A stretch of 64,000 nucleotides of DNA from Verrucomicrobiia bacterium (GTDB lineage: Bacteria; Verrucomicrobiota; Verrucomicrobiia; Limisphaerales; UBA9464): positions 234,838-298,837 of the forward strand of contig JAHCBB010000003.1 in NCBI GenBank assembly GCA_019634635.1, in the 5' to 3' direction. The notes under the pieces are model-generated. The model saw only the letters and a list, made by a program, of their open reading frames with translations, ran no database searches and was not told where the DNA came from. The position numbers were made by a program, and so were the translations under genes. This document shows positions 44,086 to 56,875 of the stretch, in pieces; position 1 is the stretch's first letter; each line of letters opens with the position of its first letter.

Positions 44086-45375
44086 ATGAGCACCCCCACG
44101 CCCACCGGTTGCACCCCCAAACGAATCGGCTTCATCTCGACGCGCTTCCGCGGCACGGACGGCGTCACGCTCGAAGCCCGGAAATGGGCGACCATCCTGG
44201 AGGACATGGGGCACACCTGCCACTGGATGGCCGGCCAGCTCGACGCGCCGGCCGGCCGGAGTTATGAGGCGCCCCTGGCCTACTTCGGGCATCCGGAGGT
44301 GGACGCGGTGCAGGCCCGGTTGTTTGACGTCACCAGCCGCAGCCGGGCCATTACCAACCAGATTCAGGCGCTCAAGGAGCAATTGAAGGACGAGCTCTAC
44401 CACTTCATCCGCAAGTTCGATCTGGAGGTGCTCATCCCCGAGAACATCCTGGCCATCCCGATGCATGTCCCCCTGGGGCTGGCCATGACGGAGGTCATCG
44501 CGGAGACCACGCTCCCGGTCATTGCCCATCACCACGACTTCGCCTGGGAGCGGGAGCGATTCACGTTGAACGGCGTCAACGATTATCTGGCGTCGGCGTT
44601 CCCACCGGCGTTCTTTGGCATGGAGCACGTGGTCATCAATTCGATGGCGCAGAAGGAACTCGCGCGCCGCCTCGGCATCCCGTCCCAGATCATCCCCAAC
44701 GTCGTGGAGTTCGAAAACACGCCGCCGGGGATTGACGCCTACAACGCCGACCTCCGGAAGGAGATCGGGCTGAAGGACGACGACTGGTTCATCCTGCAGC
44801 CGACCCGTGTCGTGGCACGCAAGGGCATTGAACATGCGATCGAGCTGGTGCGGCGGCTTGGCGATCCCCGGGCACGATTGGTCATCTCGCATCCGGCCGG
44901 CGATGAGGGCAACGCCTACATGCAGCTGCTCCGCGAGCGGATCGCCGACGCCGGGATTGATGTGCGGTTCATCGCCGACCGCGTGGGGGAACACCGGGGG
45001 ATCAACGCCGAGGGCCGCAAGGTGTACACCCTGTTTGATGTTTATCCCCACGCCGACCTGGTGACCTACCCCAGCCTGTACGAGGGCTTTGGCAACGCCT
45101 TCCTTGAGGCGATCTATTTCGGCAAGCCCGTCGTGGTCAACACGTACGCCGTGTACGCCCGCGACATTGATCCCCTCGGGTTCAAAATCATCGAAATGAA
45201 CCAGCTGCTCACCCGCGAGGCGGTGGAACAAACGCGGCAGGTTCTGGAGGACGGTGCGCTGCGTTCCGAGTGGGCGGGAATCAACTACGCCCTCGGCCTC
45301 AAGTACTTCTCGTACACCGTCGCCCGGCGAAAGCTCGCCGCCCGTCTTTCCAATCTCTTCGGCGACGGCGCCTGA
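44086..45375 (+). CDS. Glycosyltransferase family 4
   Basis: 429 residues. It begins KRIGFISTRFRGTDGVTLEARKWATIL, with the Gly-rich donor-domain start FISTRFRGTDGV. The GT4 signature YPSLYEGFGNAFLEAIYFGKP is near residues 325-345, and QPTRVVARKGIEHAIELV marks the C-domain. PVIAHHHDFAWERERF matches a His-rich segment in the glycosyltransferase two genes upstream. The family includes mannosylglucosylglycerate synthases; the precise sugar is unknown. It ends in a hairpin shared with the convergent DUF1501 gene. Confidence 0.83.
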   Translation: MSTPTPTGCTPKRIGFISTRFRGTDGVTLEARKWATILEDMGHTCHWMAGQLDAPAGRSYEAPLAYFGHPEVDAVQARLFDVTSRSRAITNQIQALKEQLKDELYHFIRKFDLEVLIPENILAIPMHVPLGLAMTEVIAETTLPVIAHHHDFAWERERFTLNGVNDYLASAFPPAFFGMEHVVINSMAQKELARRLGIPSQIIPNVVEFENTPPGIDAYNADLRKEIGLKDDDWFILQPTRVVARKGIEHAIELVRRLGDPRARLVISHPAGDEGNAYMQLLRERIADAGIDVRFIADRVGEHRGINAEGRKVYTLFDVYPHADLVTYPSLYEGFGNAFLEAIYFGKPVVVNTYAVYARDIDPLGFKIIEMNQLLTREAVEQTRQVLEDGALRSEWAGINYALGLKYFSYTVARRKLAARLSNLFGDGA

Positions 45376-45397
45376 GCGCGCCCGGGCGCGCCTCAGG
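45371..45397. terminator. Shared bidirectional hairpin over both stop codons
   Basis: Arms 45371-45383 and 45384-45397 (CCTGAG-CGCGCCC with GGGCGCG-CCTCAGG) pair with one bulge and almost no loop. The TGA of the plus gene (45373-45375) and of the minus gene (45395-45393) lie inside it. No T run is present, so a strong terminator is not certain. Confidence 0.45.
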
Positions 45398-46874
45398 CCA
45401 GGAGCGCCTTGATGGGGTGGACCTCCTCGACCCCGGTGAGACGCTGATCGAGCCCCTGGGACTTGAAGGTGAACCGGCGGTGATCAATGCCCAGGCAGTG
45501 GAGGAGCGTGGCGTTGATCTCGTTGATGTGCACCGGGTGCTCCACCACGTTGTAGCTGAAATCGTCCGTCTCCCCATACACCACACCGCCCCGGATGCCG
45601 CCGCCGGCCATCCACATGCAAAAGTTCTTGGGGTGATGATCCCGCCCGTAGTCATCCCTTTTGAGCGTGCCCTGGGAATAGACGGTGCGCCCGAATTCGC
45701 CGCCCCAGACCACCAGCGTCTCGTCGAGCAGCCCGCGCTGCTTCAGATCCTGGATCAGGGCCGCACTGGCCTGGTCCACGTCGCGGCACTGGAGCCGGAT
45801 CTCGCTGGGCAGGCTCCCGTGCTGGTCCCAGCCCCGGTGGAGGATCTGCACGCAGCGCACCCCACGCTCCACCATGCGCCGCGCCAGCAGCGCACTGGCG
45901 GCGTAGGTTCCCGACTTGGTGACCTCCGGACCGTACAGGTCCAGCGTGGCCGGGGACTCTGATGAGAAATCCACCAAGTCCGGCACGCTGGTCTGCATGC
46001 GGAAGGCCATCTCATACTGCGCGATCCGGGTTTCGATCTCCGGGTCGCCGATCCGGGCATGGCCCTGCTCGTTGAGCCGGTTGAGGGCATCGAGGAGTGT
46101 GCGCCGGTCCCCGGCGGTCACGCCCGGCGGATTCTGCAGGTACAGCACGGGATCCCCCACGGCGCGCAGGGTGACCCCGGAATACCGGGTCGGCAGGAAG
46201 CCGCTGCTCCACATGCGGGTGAACAGGGCCTGGGCGTTGGCCTTCGACGACCAGTTGGGCGTGAGAACCACAAACGCCGGCAGGTCGTTGTTCTCGCTCC
46301 CGAGGCCGTAAGCCAGCCACGAACCCAGACTCGCCTTCCCCGGCACCTCGCTGCCGGTCATCACAAAGGTGCACGCCGGGTCGTGGTTGATCGCATTGGT
46401 GTGCACCGTCTTGATCAGGGCGATGTCGTCCACAATGCGGGCCGTGTGCGGCAGGAGTTCGCTGACCCACATCCCGGACTGTCCGTGCCGGGAGAACCGG
46501 AACATGGACGGTGCCACCGGCAGCCGCGACTGGCCGCTGGTCATGGTCGTGATGCGCTGGCCCATGCGCACGGATTCCGGCAGGTCCTTGTCGAACTGCG
46601 CCTCCAGGTTCGGCTTGTAATCCCACAGGTCCAGCTGGGACGGCGCACCGTTCATGTGCAGATAGATCAGACTGCGGGCCTTCGGGGCGAAGTGCGGCAG
46701 GCCTGGGAGGGGGGGATGCACCGGGCCGGGCACGGCGGCGCCCAGGAGGCGCCCCCCAGCCCGCGTGCCGCCGAGCAGCGCCAGCCCGACGCCACCAAGA
46801 CGCAGGCCGACATCGCCAAAGAACTGGCGGCGGGTCTGCCGGGCCTGAAATTCATTCCAAGAATTCGTCTGCAT
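45393..46874 (-). CDS. DUF1501 family protein, Tat-type signal
   Basis: 493 residues. The N-terminus [23 protein letters not shown] reads as a twin-arginine signal, so it is exported folded. The alkaline phosphatase/sulfatase-like fold shows [43 protein letters not shown] and [15 protein letters not shown], with FGRDHH-like [17 protein letters not shown]1501 proteins in PVC bacteria follow cytochrome genes, as here, and may act on sulfated polysaccharides. The catalytic activity has not been shown for this protein. It is the last gene downstream of the DUF1549/DUF1553 gene by 33 nt. Confidence 0.88.
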   Translation of the reverse strand: MQTNSWNEFQARQTRRQFFGDVGLRLGGVGLALLGGTRAGGRLLGAAVPGPVHPPLPGLPHFAPKARSLIYLHMNGAPSQLDLWDYKPNLEAQFDKDLPESVRMGQRITTMTSGQSRLPVAPSMFRFSRHGQSGMWVSELLPHTARIVDDIALIKTVHTNAINHDPACTFVMTGSEVPGKASLGSWLAYGLGSENNDLPAFVVLTPNWSSKANAQALFTRMWSSGFLPTRYSGVTLRAVGDPVLYLQNPPGVTAGDRRTLLDALNRLNEQGHARIGDPEIETRIAQYEMAFRMQTSVPDLVDFSSESPATLDLYGPEVTKSGTYAASALLARRMVERGVRCVQILHRGWDQHGSLPSEIRLQCRDVDQASAALIQDLKQRGLLDETLVVWGGEFGRTVYSQGTLKRDDYGRDHHPKNFCMWMAGGGIRGGVVYGETDDFSYNVVEHPVHINEINATLLHCLGIDHRRFTFKSQGLDQRLTGVEEVHPIKALLA

Positions 46875-46907
46875 GGCGGGGGGGATGGCGGGATGGCGGA
46901 AGCGGTC

Positions 46908-50093
<3,186 letters not shown>

Positions 50094-50219
50094 CGGAAGC
50101 AGTTTTGACCTTGGCGGCGCAATTTCAACCGGTCAGGCATCCGATTGAGCCGCGAAATTATTCAACGGTGTGTCTCCGGAGCTCAACCGACCGCCGGCAT
50201 CGAACCCTTCGGAGGCCCG

Positions 50220-50924
50220 TCAGTCGAGCCGTCGGACCCAGATGTTGCGGTAGCGAACGGGGTCCCCGTGGTCCTGAAGCAAAATCGGGCCCTTCGGGGT
50301 GGCGCCGGCGAACTTCGCGGCGGTGGTCGCGTCGCCCTTCACCGGGATTCGATCCTGCACCAGCACGCCATTGTGCAGCACGGTAAACGACCCGGGTGCC
50401 ACCTTGCCGTCGGGTCCGGGCATCGGGGGATGAAAGATGATGTCGTAGGACTGCCACTCCCCGGGCTTGCGGCTGGCATTCACCAGCGGCGGGTTGTGAC
50501 CGTAGAACGCACCTGCCTGGCCATTCGGATACGTGGGGTTCTGGTGCGAGTCGAGGACCTGGATCTCATAACGGCCCTGGAGATAAACGCCGCTGTTCCC
50601 ACGCTCCTGCCCCTCACCCCGGACCACCGCCGGCGCCGCCCATTCGACGTGCAACTGGACCGGGCCGAACTCCTCGCGGGTCAGAATGCTGCCTCCGGAG
50701 ACCTCTGCATGGCCATTCTCCACCTTCCACTTCGGGGCGGTGCCCCCCTCGCCAACCCAGGCCGAGAGGTCGGTGCCGTCAAACAGGACGATGGCATCGG
50801 AGGGCGGGCCACCCGCGGTTCCGGGAGTCACCACCCGCGGCTCGGCATCGGCGGCGGGACAACGGAGGACGGTGACAAGAAGCAGGGACAATGCGGCGAT
50901 GCCGTTGAACCGGGAGGGTTTCAT
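50220..50924 (-). CDS. DUF1080 (3-keto-disaccharide hydrolase-like) secreted protein
   Basis: 234 residues. A signal peptide (about 1-25) is followed by IVLFDGTDLSAW, KWKVENGHAEVSGG, FGPVQLHVEW, GNSGVYLQGRYEIQVLDS and GEWQSYDIIFHPP, the complete DUF1080 beta-sandwich order (parts shown). Some relatives hydrolyse 3-keto-glycosides, so a glycan role is likely. It lies 14 nt after the epimerase stop on the same strand and before the PSCyt1 gene (127 nt), so it could be transcribed with either. Confidence 0.85.
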   Translation of the reverse strand: MKPSRFNGIAALSLLLVTVLRCPAADAEPRVVTPGTAGGPPSDAIVLFDGTDLSAWVGEGGTAPKWKVENGHAEVSGGSILTREEFGPVQLHVEWAAPAVVRGEGQERGNSGVYLQGRYEIQVLDSHQNPTYPNGQAGAFYGHNPPLVNASRKPGEWQSYDIIFHPPMPGPDGKVAPGSFTVLHNGVLVQDRIPVKGDATTAAKFAGATPKGPILLQDHGDPVRYRNIWVRRLD

Positions 50925-50938
50925 GGGGCGGGAATGAT

Positions 50939-52003
50939 TCAGTTCGAGGGCTGCCTCCGGGTCCAGGACTGGAAGATCTCCTCAAAGGTGGTTTTCAAGT
51001 TCTTGGTGATCTCCCAGCCTGGATAGTGCGCCCGCATCTTGTCCAGATTTGAGATGTAGCAGATGTGGTCCCCCTGGCGGTTCTGGTCCACGTACTCGTA
51101 CTGCATCGGCCGGCCCGAAATGCCCGCGATGAGGTCGAAGGCCTCGAGGATGGACACGGAGTTCGCACGGCCCCCGCCGATGTTGTACACCTCCCCCATG
51201 CGGGGCGCGGCGAGGAACCGCTGGATGAATCCGACGACGTCGGCGCTGTGGATGTTGTCCCGGACCTGCTTGCCCTTGTAGCCGAAAATCCGGTACTTGC
51301 GGCCTTCCAGGTTGCACTTGATGAGGTAACTGAGGAACCCGTGCAACTCGACGCCGCTGTGGTTGGGCCCGGTGAGGCAACCGCCGCGCAGACAGCAGGT
51401 GGGCATCCCGAAGTAGCGCCCGTACTCCTGGACCATCACGTCCGCCGCGACTTTGGAGGCGCCAAAGAGGGAGTGCTTGCTCTGGTCAATACGAAAGGTC
51501 TCCCGGATGCCGTCCGAATACTCCGGGCTCCCGTAATCCCACCGGGTGGGGAGCTCCACGAGGGGGATCTCGTTCGGGGCATCCCCATACACCTTGTTGG
51601 TGCTCATGTGGACGAAGGGCGCCTCGGGGACCGCAAGCCGGGCCGCCTCCAGCAGGTTCAGGGTCCCGACCGCATTGACGTCAAAATCATCGAACGGCCG
51701 GCTGGCCGCCAGATCATGGCTGGGTTGGGCGGCGGTGTGGACGATGGCGTCGGGCTTCACGGTCTGAAGCAGTTCGAGGACGCCCGGCCGGTTCCGGATG
51801 TCCAGCTCATGGTGACGGAACCCGGGCCACGTTTCGCGGAGCCGGTTCATGTTCCAGCGGGTGTCCCCCTGCGGCCCAAAGAAATCGGCCCGCATGTTGT
51901 TGTCCACACCGTGAACCCGCCAGCCGTCGCGGGAGAAGCCGGCAACGACCTCGCTGCCAATCAGACCGGACGAGCCGGTCACAAGGAGTTTTTTGGGAGT
52001 CAT
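50939..52003 (-). CDS. NAD-dependent sugar epimerase/dehydratase (CDP-paratose 2-epimerase-like)
   Basis: 354 residues. The Rossmann motif [10 protein letters not shown] is near residues 9-18, with THRW-type HTAAQPSHD and STNKVYGD. The catalytic Tyr-x3-Lys motif reads Phe-Gly-Ala-Ser-Lys in [12 protein letters not shown], so the Tyr is replaced by Phe; this is noted in close relatives I recall but should be checked. [20 protein letters not shown] and [16 protein letters not shown] follow. The ATG at 52003 overlaps the glycosyltransferase stop as ATGA. It probably makes a nucleotide sugar for that transferase. Confidence 0.82.
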   Translation of the reverse strand: MTPKKLLVTGSSGLIGSEVVAGFSRDGWRVHGVDNNMRADFFGPQGDTRWNMNRLRETWPGFRHHELDIRNRPGVLELLQTVKPDAIVHTAAQPSHDLAASRPFDDFDVNAVGTLNLLEAARLAVPEAPFVHMSTNKVYGDAPNEIPLVELPTRWDYGSPEYSDGIRETFRIDQSKHSLFGASKVAADVMVQEYGRYFGMPTCCLRGGCLTGPNHSGVELHGFLSYLIKCNLEGRKYRIFGYKGKQVRDNIHSADVVGFIQRFLAAPRMGEVYNIGGGRANSVSILEAFDLIAGISGRPMQYEYVDQNRQGDHICYISNLDKMRAHYPGWEITKNLKTTFEEIFQSWTRRQPSN

Positions 52004-53124
52004 GTTCGAGGAAAAGGGGGTGGAAGAGGTGTCGGTGAGCGTCCCGGGTGGAAATGGTCCTGAAGAAACCGCAGGTAGGTCTCGGCGCGGCGCTTCCACG
52101 TGTAGTCTTCGAGAACGTACTGCGCCGGCCGGGCAAGGGCGTCCCGCATCGCTGCGATCAGGGAGGCCCGGTTGCCGTACTCGTAGTATCGCCCCTGCTC
52201 GGCGAGGAGGTTGGCCGGCTCTCCCACACGGTTGGTGACGACCGGTTTGCCGCCGCGGATGTAGTGGAACACCTTGTTGGGACATCGGGAGCGGTTCTGG
52301 ACCGTGTCCTTGAGCGGCAGGAAACAGAACCGGATGGCCGGGGCGGGTACGAGGCCGTCAAGGACGGGCAGGGTCAGCTGCCCCGTGAACACCGCCCGCC
52401 CGTCGGGCAGAAACCGGGCGATTTCCGCCTCGAGACGCTCCCGTTCGGAGCCATTGCCGGCGATCAACAGGTCGAGATCGAGATCCCGGCAGCACGCCGC
52501 CAGGAGGACCAGTTCCTGAAGATCCTCGCGGTACAAGGCGCCCAGGCTGCCCAGGTACATCGCATACTGGCGGCCGGGGCGCAGGCATTGTTCCGCAAGC
52601 CCGGGAGACGTGGGTCCCGTGGGATCAAATCCGTAAGGAATGTACGCCGTCGGCAGGGCGCCCAGATGACGCCGGTATTCGGACTGCAGGTAGGTCGAGG
52701 AGAAGACGAACCCGGAGGAAATGCGGCGGGCGATCCATTCCATGAGGACGGATTTGAGCTTCGCCTTCCAGCCACGCGGCATGGAGGACAGCCATTCATC
52801 CCAATCCGAAATGACCCGCGCCCCGTGGCGGCGCAGGCTCCATCCCATGACTTCGCCCACCAGGTTGGCATTGATCAGGTGGACAAACTGGACATCGCGA
52901 AAGTCGCGGGCGGCCCGCGCAAAATGTGCGGGATTGCGGCTGGGAACCCAGCGGCAGCACTCGACCAAATCGTGCTGCTCCAGCAGCTGGCGGCTCCCCG
53001 GCGACTCGGCGAGGCACAGGACCGGATCCTGCCCCAGACGCTTCAGGGCCCCGCCAAGGGCGGCGGCACGAATCAGGCTGGCATTGGCTGGAAAGTAACC
53101 CGCCCCGACGATTAGGACTTTCAT
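52000..53124 (-). CDS. Glycosyltransferase, GT-B fold
   Basis: 374 residues from ATG 53124 ([21 protein letters not shown]). It has a donor domain with [23 protein letters not shown] and [17 protein letters not shown] and the acceptor segment [18 protein letters not shown]. The final 20 residues are Pro-rich. Donor and acceptor are unknown. It is coupled by a 4-nt overlap to an epimerase gene, so both probably act on one sugar. A candidate promoter lies 160 nt upstream. Confidence 0.8.
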   Translation of the reverse strand: MKVLIVGAGYFPANASLIRAAALGGALKRLGQDPVLCLAESPGSRQLLEQHDLVECCRWVPSRNPAHFARAARDFRDVQFVHLINANLVGEVMGWSLRRHGARVISDWDEWLSSMPRGWKAKLKSVLMEWIARRISSGFVFSSTYLQSEYRRHLGALPTAYIPYGFDPTGPTSPGLAEQCLRPGRQYAMYLGSLGALYREDLQELVLLAACCRDLDLDLLIAGNGSERERLEAEIARFLPDGRAVFTGQLTLPVLDGLVPAPAIRFCFLPLKDTVQNRSRCPNKVFHYIRGGKPVVTNRVGEPANLLAEQGRYYEYGNRASLIAAMRDALARPAQYVLEDYTWKRRAETYLRFLQDHFHPGRSPTPLPPPFPRT

Positions 53125-53282
53125 GAGGGTTCGACCACACAACGAGGGGAGCACCCGACGCCGGATCGCGAAATCCACGAAGCCAAAGTGACCCGGGCGG
53201 ACTTGCGATGCGGCAATTTCAAGGCTTCGAGGGCGGACGAAAATCAGGAGCGTCTCGTACCCCGCCGACTCTGACTCCGGAC

Positions 53283-53312
53283 AGCGTATCGCTGCCGAAA
53301 TTTGACCGTCAA
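53283..53312 (-). promoter_or_regulatory. Candidate promoter of the glycosyltransferase-epimerase unit
   Basis: On the minus strand TTGACG (53312-53307), an 18-nt spacer and TACGCT (53288-53283) are present. A 7-bp palindrome follows upstream at 53320-53335. The leader to ATG 53124 would be about 150 nt. Confidence 0.35.
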
Positions 53313-53373
53313 GGTGAGTTTCCCGGACCCGGGAATCGGCCGCCCGGGGCTCCGTTCCGACAGGGGCGGGGCC

Positions 53374-54735
53374 CTATTCGTAGCGAAGGGCCTCGATGGG
53401 GCTGAAGCGCGCGGCCTTGATGGCGGGGAGGATGCCGGCCACAACGCCCACGAGGGCACTGAAGGCGACCGCCACCAACCCGGCCTCCGGGGTGATCACC
53501 GGAGTGTTCTGCGCGGGTGTCAGGACGATGATGAGCCGGACAAACAACTGCGACACGACCAGTCCCATCAGGCCGCCCAGCACGGCAAGGACGGCGCTCT
53601 CGATGAGAATCTGGAGGAAGATGTTGGGACCGGTTGCGCCTACGGCCTTGCAGATGCCGATCTCCCGGACCCGCTCGTTGATGCTGGCCAGCATGATGTT
53701 CATGATGCCGATGCCGCCCACCAGAAGACTGATGCCGGCAATGAATCCGCCGCTGAGCCGGGCATTGCGGATCTGCTTGTTGATGCTTTCGATCTGGTTC
53801 TCCTGGGTTTCGAAGGTGAAATCCTCAATCCCCTGGTGGGTGAGGAACAAAACGTTGCGGGCCTGCTGGATGGCGTCCTCCATCCGCCCGAAATCCGCCA
53901 CCTTGATGTCAATGTCCGACAGGCGGGGATCCGGAATTCCGTCACCGCGCCCCGCGGAGCGGAAGCGGATCCAGGCGGTGTTGAGGGGCATGTACACGGT
54001 ATGGTTCTTCCTCCAGAACGCCCACCCGCCACGGCGGCCCCAACCCCGCTGCCGTTTTGGGCCGCCCGCTTCGTTCCGCGCGGTGGTCACCGACTGCGCG
54101 AGGGCCCGCTCCTTGGCCTCCTGCTCCCCGACGTATTCCTGGAACATCCCCACGATGACGAACGGCTGCCCGTTGATCTGGATGGTCTCCCCGACCGGCA
54201 CGATCTCGTGGCCCACCTCGGAGGGTTTCCCGAACAGCTCATCGCGAATGCCGGTGCCGATCACCACCACCGGCCGCGCCAGTTCCTCGTCGAGGTCGTT
54301 GAAAAAGCGGCCGTGCTCCAGCGTGTGGAGGTTCATTTCGAGAACCGCGGGCCATACGCCGACGCATTCGCTGGGATTCACGCGGCGTTCGCCCCGGGTC
54401 AGCGTGACATCGTCCACCTCCATCTCCGGGGATACCAACCGCACGAGCGGTGCGCTGCTCTTCAGGGCAAGGACGTCCACAAGGGTGCGTCCGGGTGCCT
54501 GCTCGGCGAGGTGATCCTGCCAGGGCGGGACGGCCTGGTCGCGGATCAGGACCTTGTCCACACCGCCCATGGCGATCATCGCCTCCTTCATGCCGTTCTC
54601 CATGCCCTTGATGATCGCCGCCATGCCCACGAGGCTGGTGACCCCGAGGATGATCCCGAGCATGGTCAGCAGGGACCGGGCCTTGTGGGCCCAGATTTCC
54701 TTCACCCCGACCAGGATCGCGTTGAACAGGATCAT
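53374..54735 (-). CDS. MacB-like ABC exporter permease 1
   Basis: 453 residues. An N-terminal helix (KARSLLTMLGIILGVTSLVGM, residues about 18-40) precedes a MacB periplasmic core domain and three C-terminal helices (FIAGISLLVGGIGIMNIMLAS, VLAVLGGLMGLVVSQ, VAFSALVGVVAGILPAI). The periplasmic part contains a Gly/Trp/Arg-rich loop. It is a paralogue of the upstream permease, whose stop it overlaps by 1 nt. The pair likely forms a heterodimer with the single ATPase two genes upstream to drive MacA-linked export; the substrate is unknown. Confidence 0.88.
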   Translation of the reverse strand: MILFNAILVGVKEIWAHKARSLLTMLGIILGVTSLVGMAAIIKGMENGMKEAMIAMGGVDKVLIRDQAVPPWQDHLAEQAPGRTLVDVLALKSSAPLVRLVSPEMEVDDVTLTRGERRVNPSECVGVWPAVLEMNLHTLEHGRFFNDLDEELARPVVVIGTGIRDELFGKPSEVGHEIVPVGETIQINGQPFVIVGMFQEYVGEQEAKERALAQSVTTARNEAGGPKRQRGWGRRGGWAFWRKNHTVYMPLNTAWIRFRSAGRGDGIPDPRLSDIDIKVADFGRMEDAIQQARNVLFLTHQGIEDFTFETQENQIESINKQIRNARLSGGFIAGISLLVGGIGIMNIMLASINERVREIGICKAVGATGPNIFLQILIESAVLAVLGGLMGLVVSQLFVRLIIVLTPAQNTPVITPEAGLVAVAFSALVGVVAGILPAIKAARFSPIEALRYE

Positions 54736-56126
54736 CAGTCGTAGCGCAGGGCCTGGATGACGTTCATCCGTCCGGCCCGGATGGCGGGCAGGAGGCCGGC
54801 GAGGATGCCGATGCCGACGCTGGCGCTGAACGCCAGGACCATGGCGGACACGGTGATCACCGGCGCGTTGTCAGTGGGGGTGAGGGAGCTGATGAGCCGG
54901 ATGAAGCCGAAGCTGCAGACAAGCCCCAGCAGGCCGCCCACCACTGCGATGACGGTGCTCTCGATGACAATCTGGATGAAGACGGCGGCATTGCCGGCGC
55001 CGACGGCCTTGCGGATGCCGATCTCGCGGATGCGCTCGCTGATGCTGGCCAGCATGATGTTCATGATGCCGATCCCGCCGACGACGAGGCTGATGCCGGC
55101 GACCAGGCCGCCGCTGACGCGGGCATTGCGAATGAAGGTGTTGATCTCCTCGGCCCGGTCCTCCTGGGTGCGGAAGGAAAAATCCTCGATGCCCCGATGG
55201 GTGACCATGAGCACGTTGCGCACCTGGGTCAGGGCCTCATTGATGCGGCCCGCGTCGCGCACCTTGATTTCCATGCTGCTGAGGCGGGGAACGGGCGGCG
55301 CGTTGCTTTCGCCGGACCTCATCTTCATCCACATCGTGTTCAGGGGCACGTACACGGTGTTGTTCTTGATCCAGAAGGCAAAGTTGCCACGACGTCCGCC
55401 CCCCCCGCCCCAGCCGCGGCTGCGGCTGACCGTGGGCGTCGCGTTGGTGGCTCCCGACGCGCGTTGCGCCGCCAACTGACGCTCCTGCTCCTCACGCACC
55501 CGCCGGTCCTGTTCGCTCTCATAGTGGGCAAACATGCCCACGATGGTGAACGGGTAGCCGTTGATGGTGAGGGTCTGGCCGACCGGGATCACCGGCTCGC
55601 CGGTGTCCTCGGGTTTGCCGAACAGTGCATCCCGGATGCCCGTGCCGATGACACAAACGTTGCGGGCGAGTTCGTTATCGAGCTCGGTGAACATGCGCCC
55701 GTGTTCGACCACGTGCTCCATGAGCCCGAGCTGGACCGGCCACACCCCGGCGGTCATCCAGGTGCGGTGGGTCTTGCCTCCGGATGCCAGCGTTGGCGGC
55801 CGGTCGAAACGCATTTCCGGGGACACCTGGACAATCTCCGGGGCGGAGGACTCGAGTGCCCGGACGTCGTCCAGGGTCACGCCGGTCGCAAAATCCCGAA
55901 GATGGCGCTGCTCGACCGGCACCGGCTGGGCCTCCACCCGGATCTTCTCCAGTCCACCGACGGCGATGAGCGCCTCGCGTGCGCCGTTTTCCATGCCCTG
56001 GACCATGGCGCTCATGGTCACCAGCGACGATACCCCGAGCACGATCCCCAGCATGGTCAGCATGCTGCGAAACTTGTGGGCCCAGATCTCCTTGAGACCG
56101 ACGAGGATGGCATTCCACAGCGTCAT
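54735..56126 (-). CDS. MacB-like ABC exporter permease 2
   Basis: 463 residues, a paralogue of the next gene with the same topology: N-terminal helix (KFRSMLTMLGIVLGVSSLVTM), periplasmic core and three C-terminal helices. A Gly/Arg/Trp-rich loop (SRGWGGGGGRRGNFAFW) is in the core domain. It is 16 nt after the ATPase gene and shares 1 nt with the next permease. I infer a heterodimeric exporter from the tandem pair. Confidence 0.88.
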   Translation of the reverse strand: MTLWNAILVGLKEIWAHKFRSMLTMLGIVLGVSSLVTMSAMVQGMENGAREALIAVGGLEKIRVEAQPVPVEQRHLRDFATGVTLDDVRALESSAPEIVQVSPEMRFDRPPTLASGGKTHRTWMTAGVWPVQLGLMEHVVEHGRMFTELDNELARNVCVIGTGIRDALFGKPEDTGEPVIPVGQTLTINGYPFTIVGMFAHYESEQDRRVREEQERQLAAQRASGATNATPTVSRSRGWGGGGGRRGNFAFWIKNNTVYVPLNTMWMKMRSGESNAPPVPRLSSMEIKVRDAGRINEALTQVRNVLMVTHRGIEDFSFRTQEDRAEEINTFIRNARVSGGLVAGISLVVGGIGIMNIMLASISERIREIGIRKAVGAGNAAVFIQIVIESTVIAVVGGLLGLVCSFGFIRLISSLTPTDNAPVITVSAMVLAFSASVGIGILAGLLPAIRAGRMNVIQALRYD

Positions 56127-56141
56127 GGGCGTGACGCGGGT

Positions 56142-56864
56142 TCAGGCACCGGCCGCTGCAGGCACACGGTCGAGGCCGGCCAGCCGGGCATCCACCGTCT
56201 CCGCAATCTGGCCGTTGCGAATCTCGATCCGCCGGGGCGTCACCGCGGCGATCTCGGGGTTGTGTGTGACAAGAATCACCGTGCGGCCCTCCTCGCTGAG
56301 GCGACGGAAAAGGGCCAGGATCACCTCGCCGGTGTGGGTGTCGAGGTTCCCGGTCGGTTCGTCCGCAAAGATGATGCGCGGATCGTTGACGAGGGCCCGC
56401 GCGATGGCGACCCGCTGCTGCTGGCCGCCGGAAAGTTGCGAGGGGCGGTTCTTCAACCGGTTGCCCAGCTCCACGAGATCCAGCGCGCGGAGCGCCTTCT
56501 CCCGCCGTTCGCGTCCGCTGACCCCCGCATAGATCATCGGCAGCTCCACATTCTGCACCACGTTGAGTTTGGGCAGCAGGTTGAAGAACTGGAAGACGAA
56601 GCCGATCTTGCGGTTGCGCACCCGGGCCAGCTCGCTGGCCGACGCCTGCTGCACCTGGATGCCGTCGAGGGTCACGGTGCCCAGGGTCGGGGTGTCGAGA
56701 CACCCGAGGATGTGCATCAACGTGGACTTGCCGCTGCCGGAAGGCCCGATGATGGACACGAATTCCCCGGCGGCGATGTCGAGCGTCACCCCATCCAGGG
56801 CGCGGATCTCCTCCCCGCCGAGATGATAGATCTTGCTGACGTTTCTGAGCTCCAGCAGGGCCAC
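56142..56864 (-). CDS. ABC transporter ATP-binding protein (MacB/LolD-type)
   Basis: 240 residues from GTG 56864. It has Walker A GPSGSGKSTLMHILG, the Q-loop in FQFFNLLPKLNVVQNV, signature LSGGQQQRVAIARAL, Walker B IIFADEPTG and the His loop ILVTHN. The C-terminal tail is short. It energises the two permeases that follow and lies 12 nt after the adaptor gene. The typical role is export of substrates to the periplasm or outer membrane in a tripartite MacAB-like machine. Confidence 0.92.
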   Translation of the reverse strand: MALLELRNVSKIYHLGGEEIRALDGVTLDIAAGEFVSIIGPSGSGKSTLMHILGCLDTPTLGTVTLDGIQVQQASASELARVRNRKIGFVFQFFNLLPKLNVVQNVELPMIYAGVSGRERREKALRALDLVELGNRLKNRPSQLSGGQQQRVAIARALVNDPRIIFADEPTGNLDTHTGEVILALFRRLSEEGRTVILVTHNPEIAAVTPRRIEIRNGQIAETVDARLAGLDRVPAAAGA

Positions 56865-56875
56865 GGTGGCAGGGG

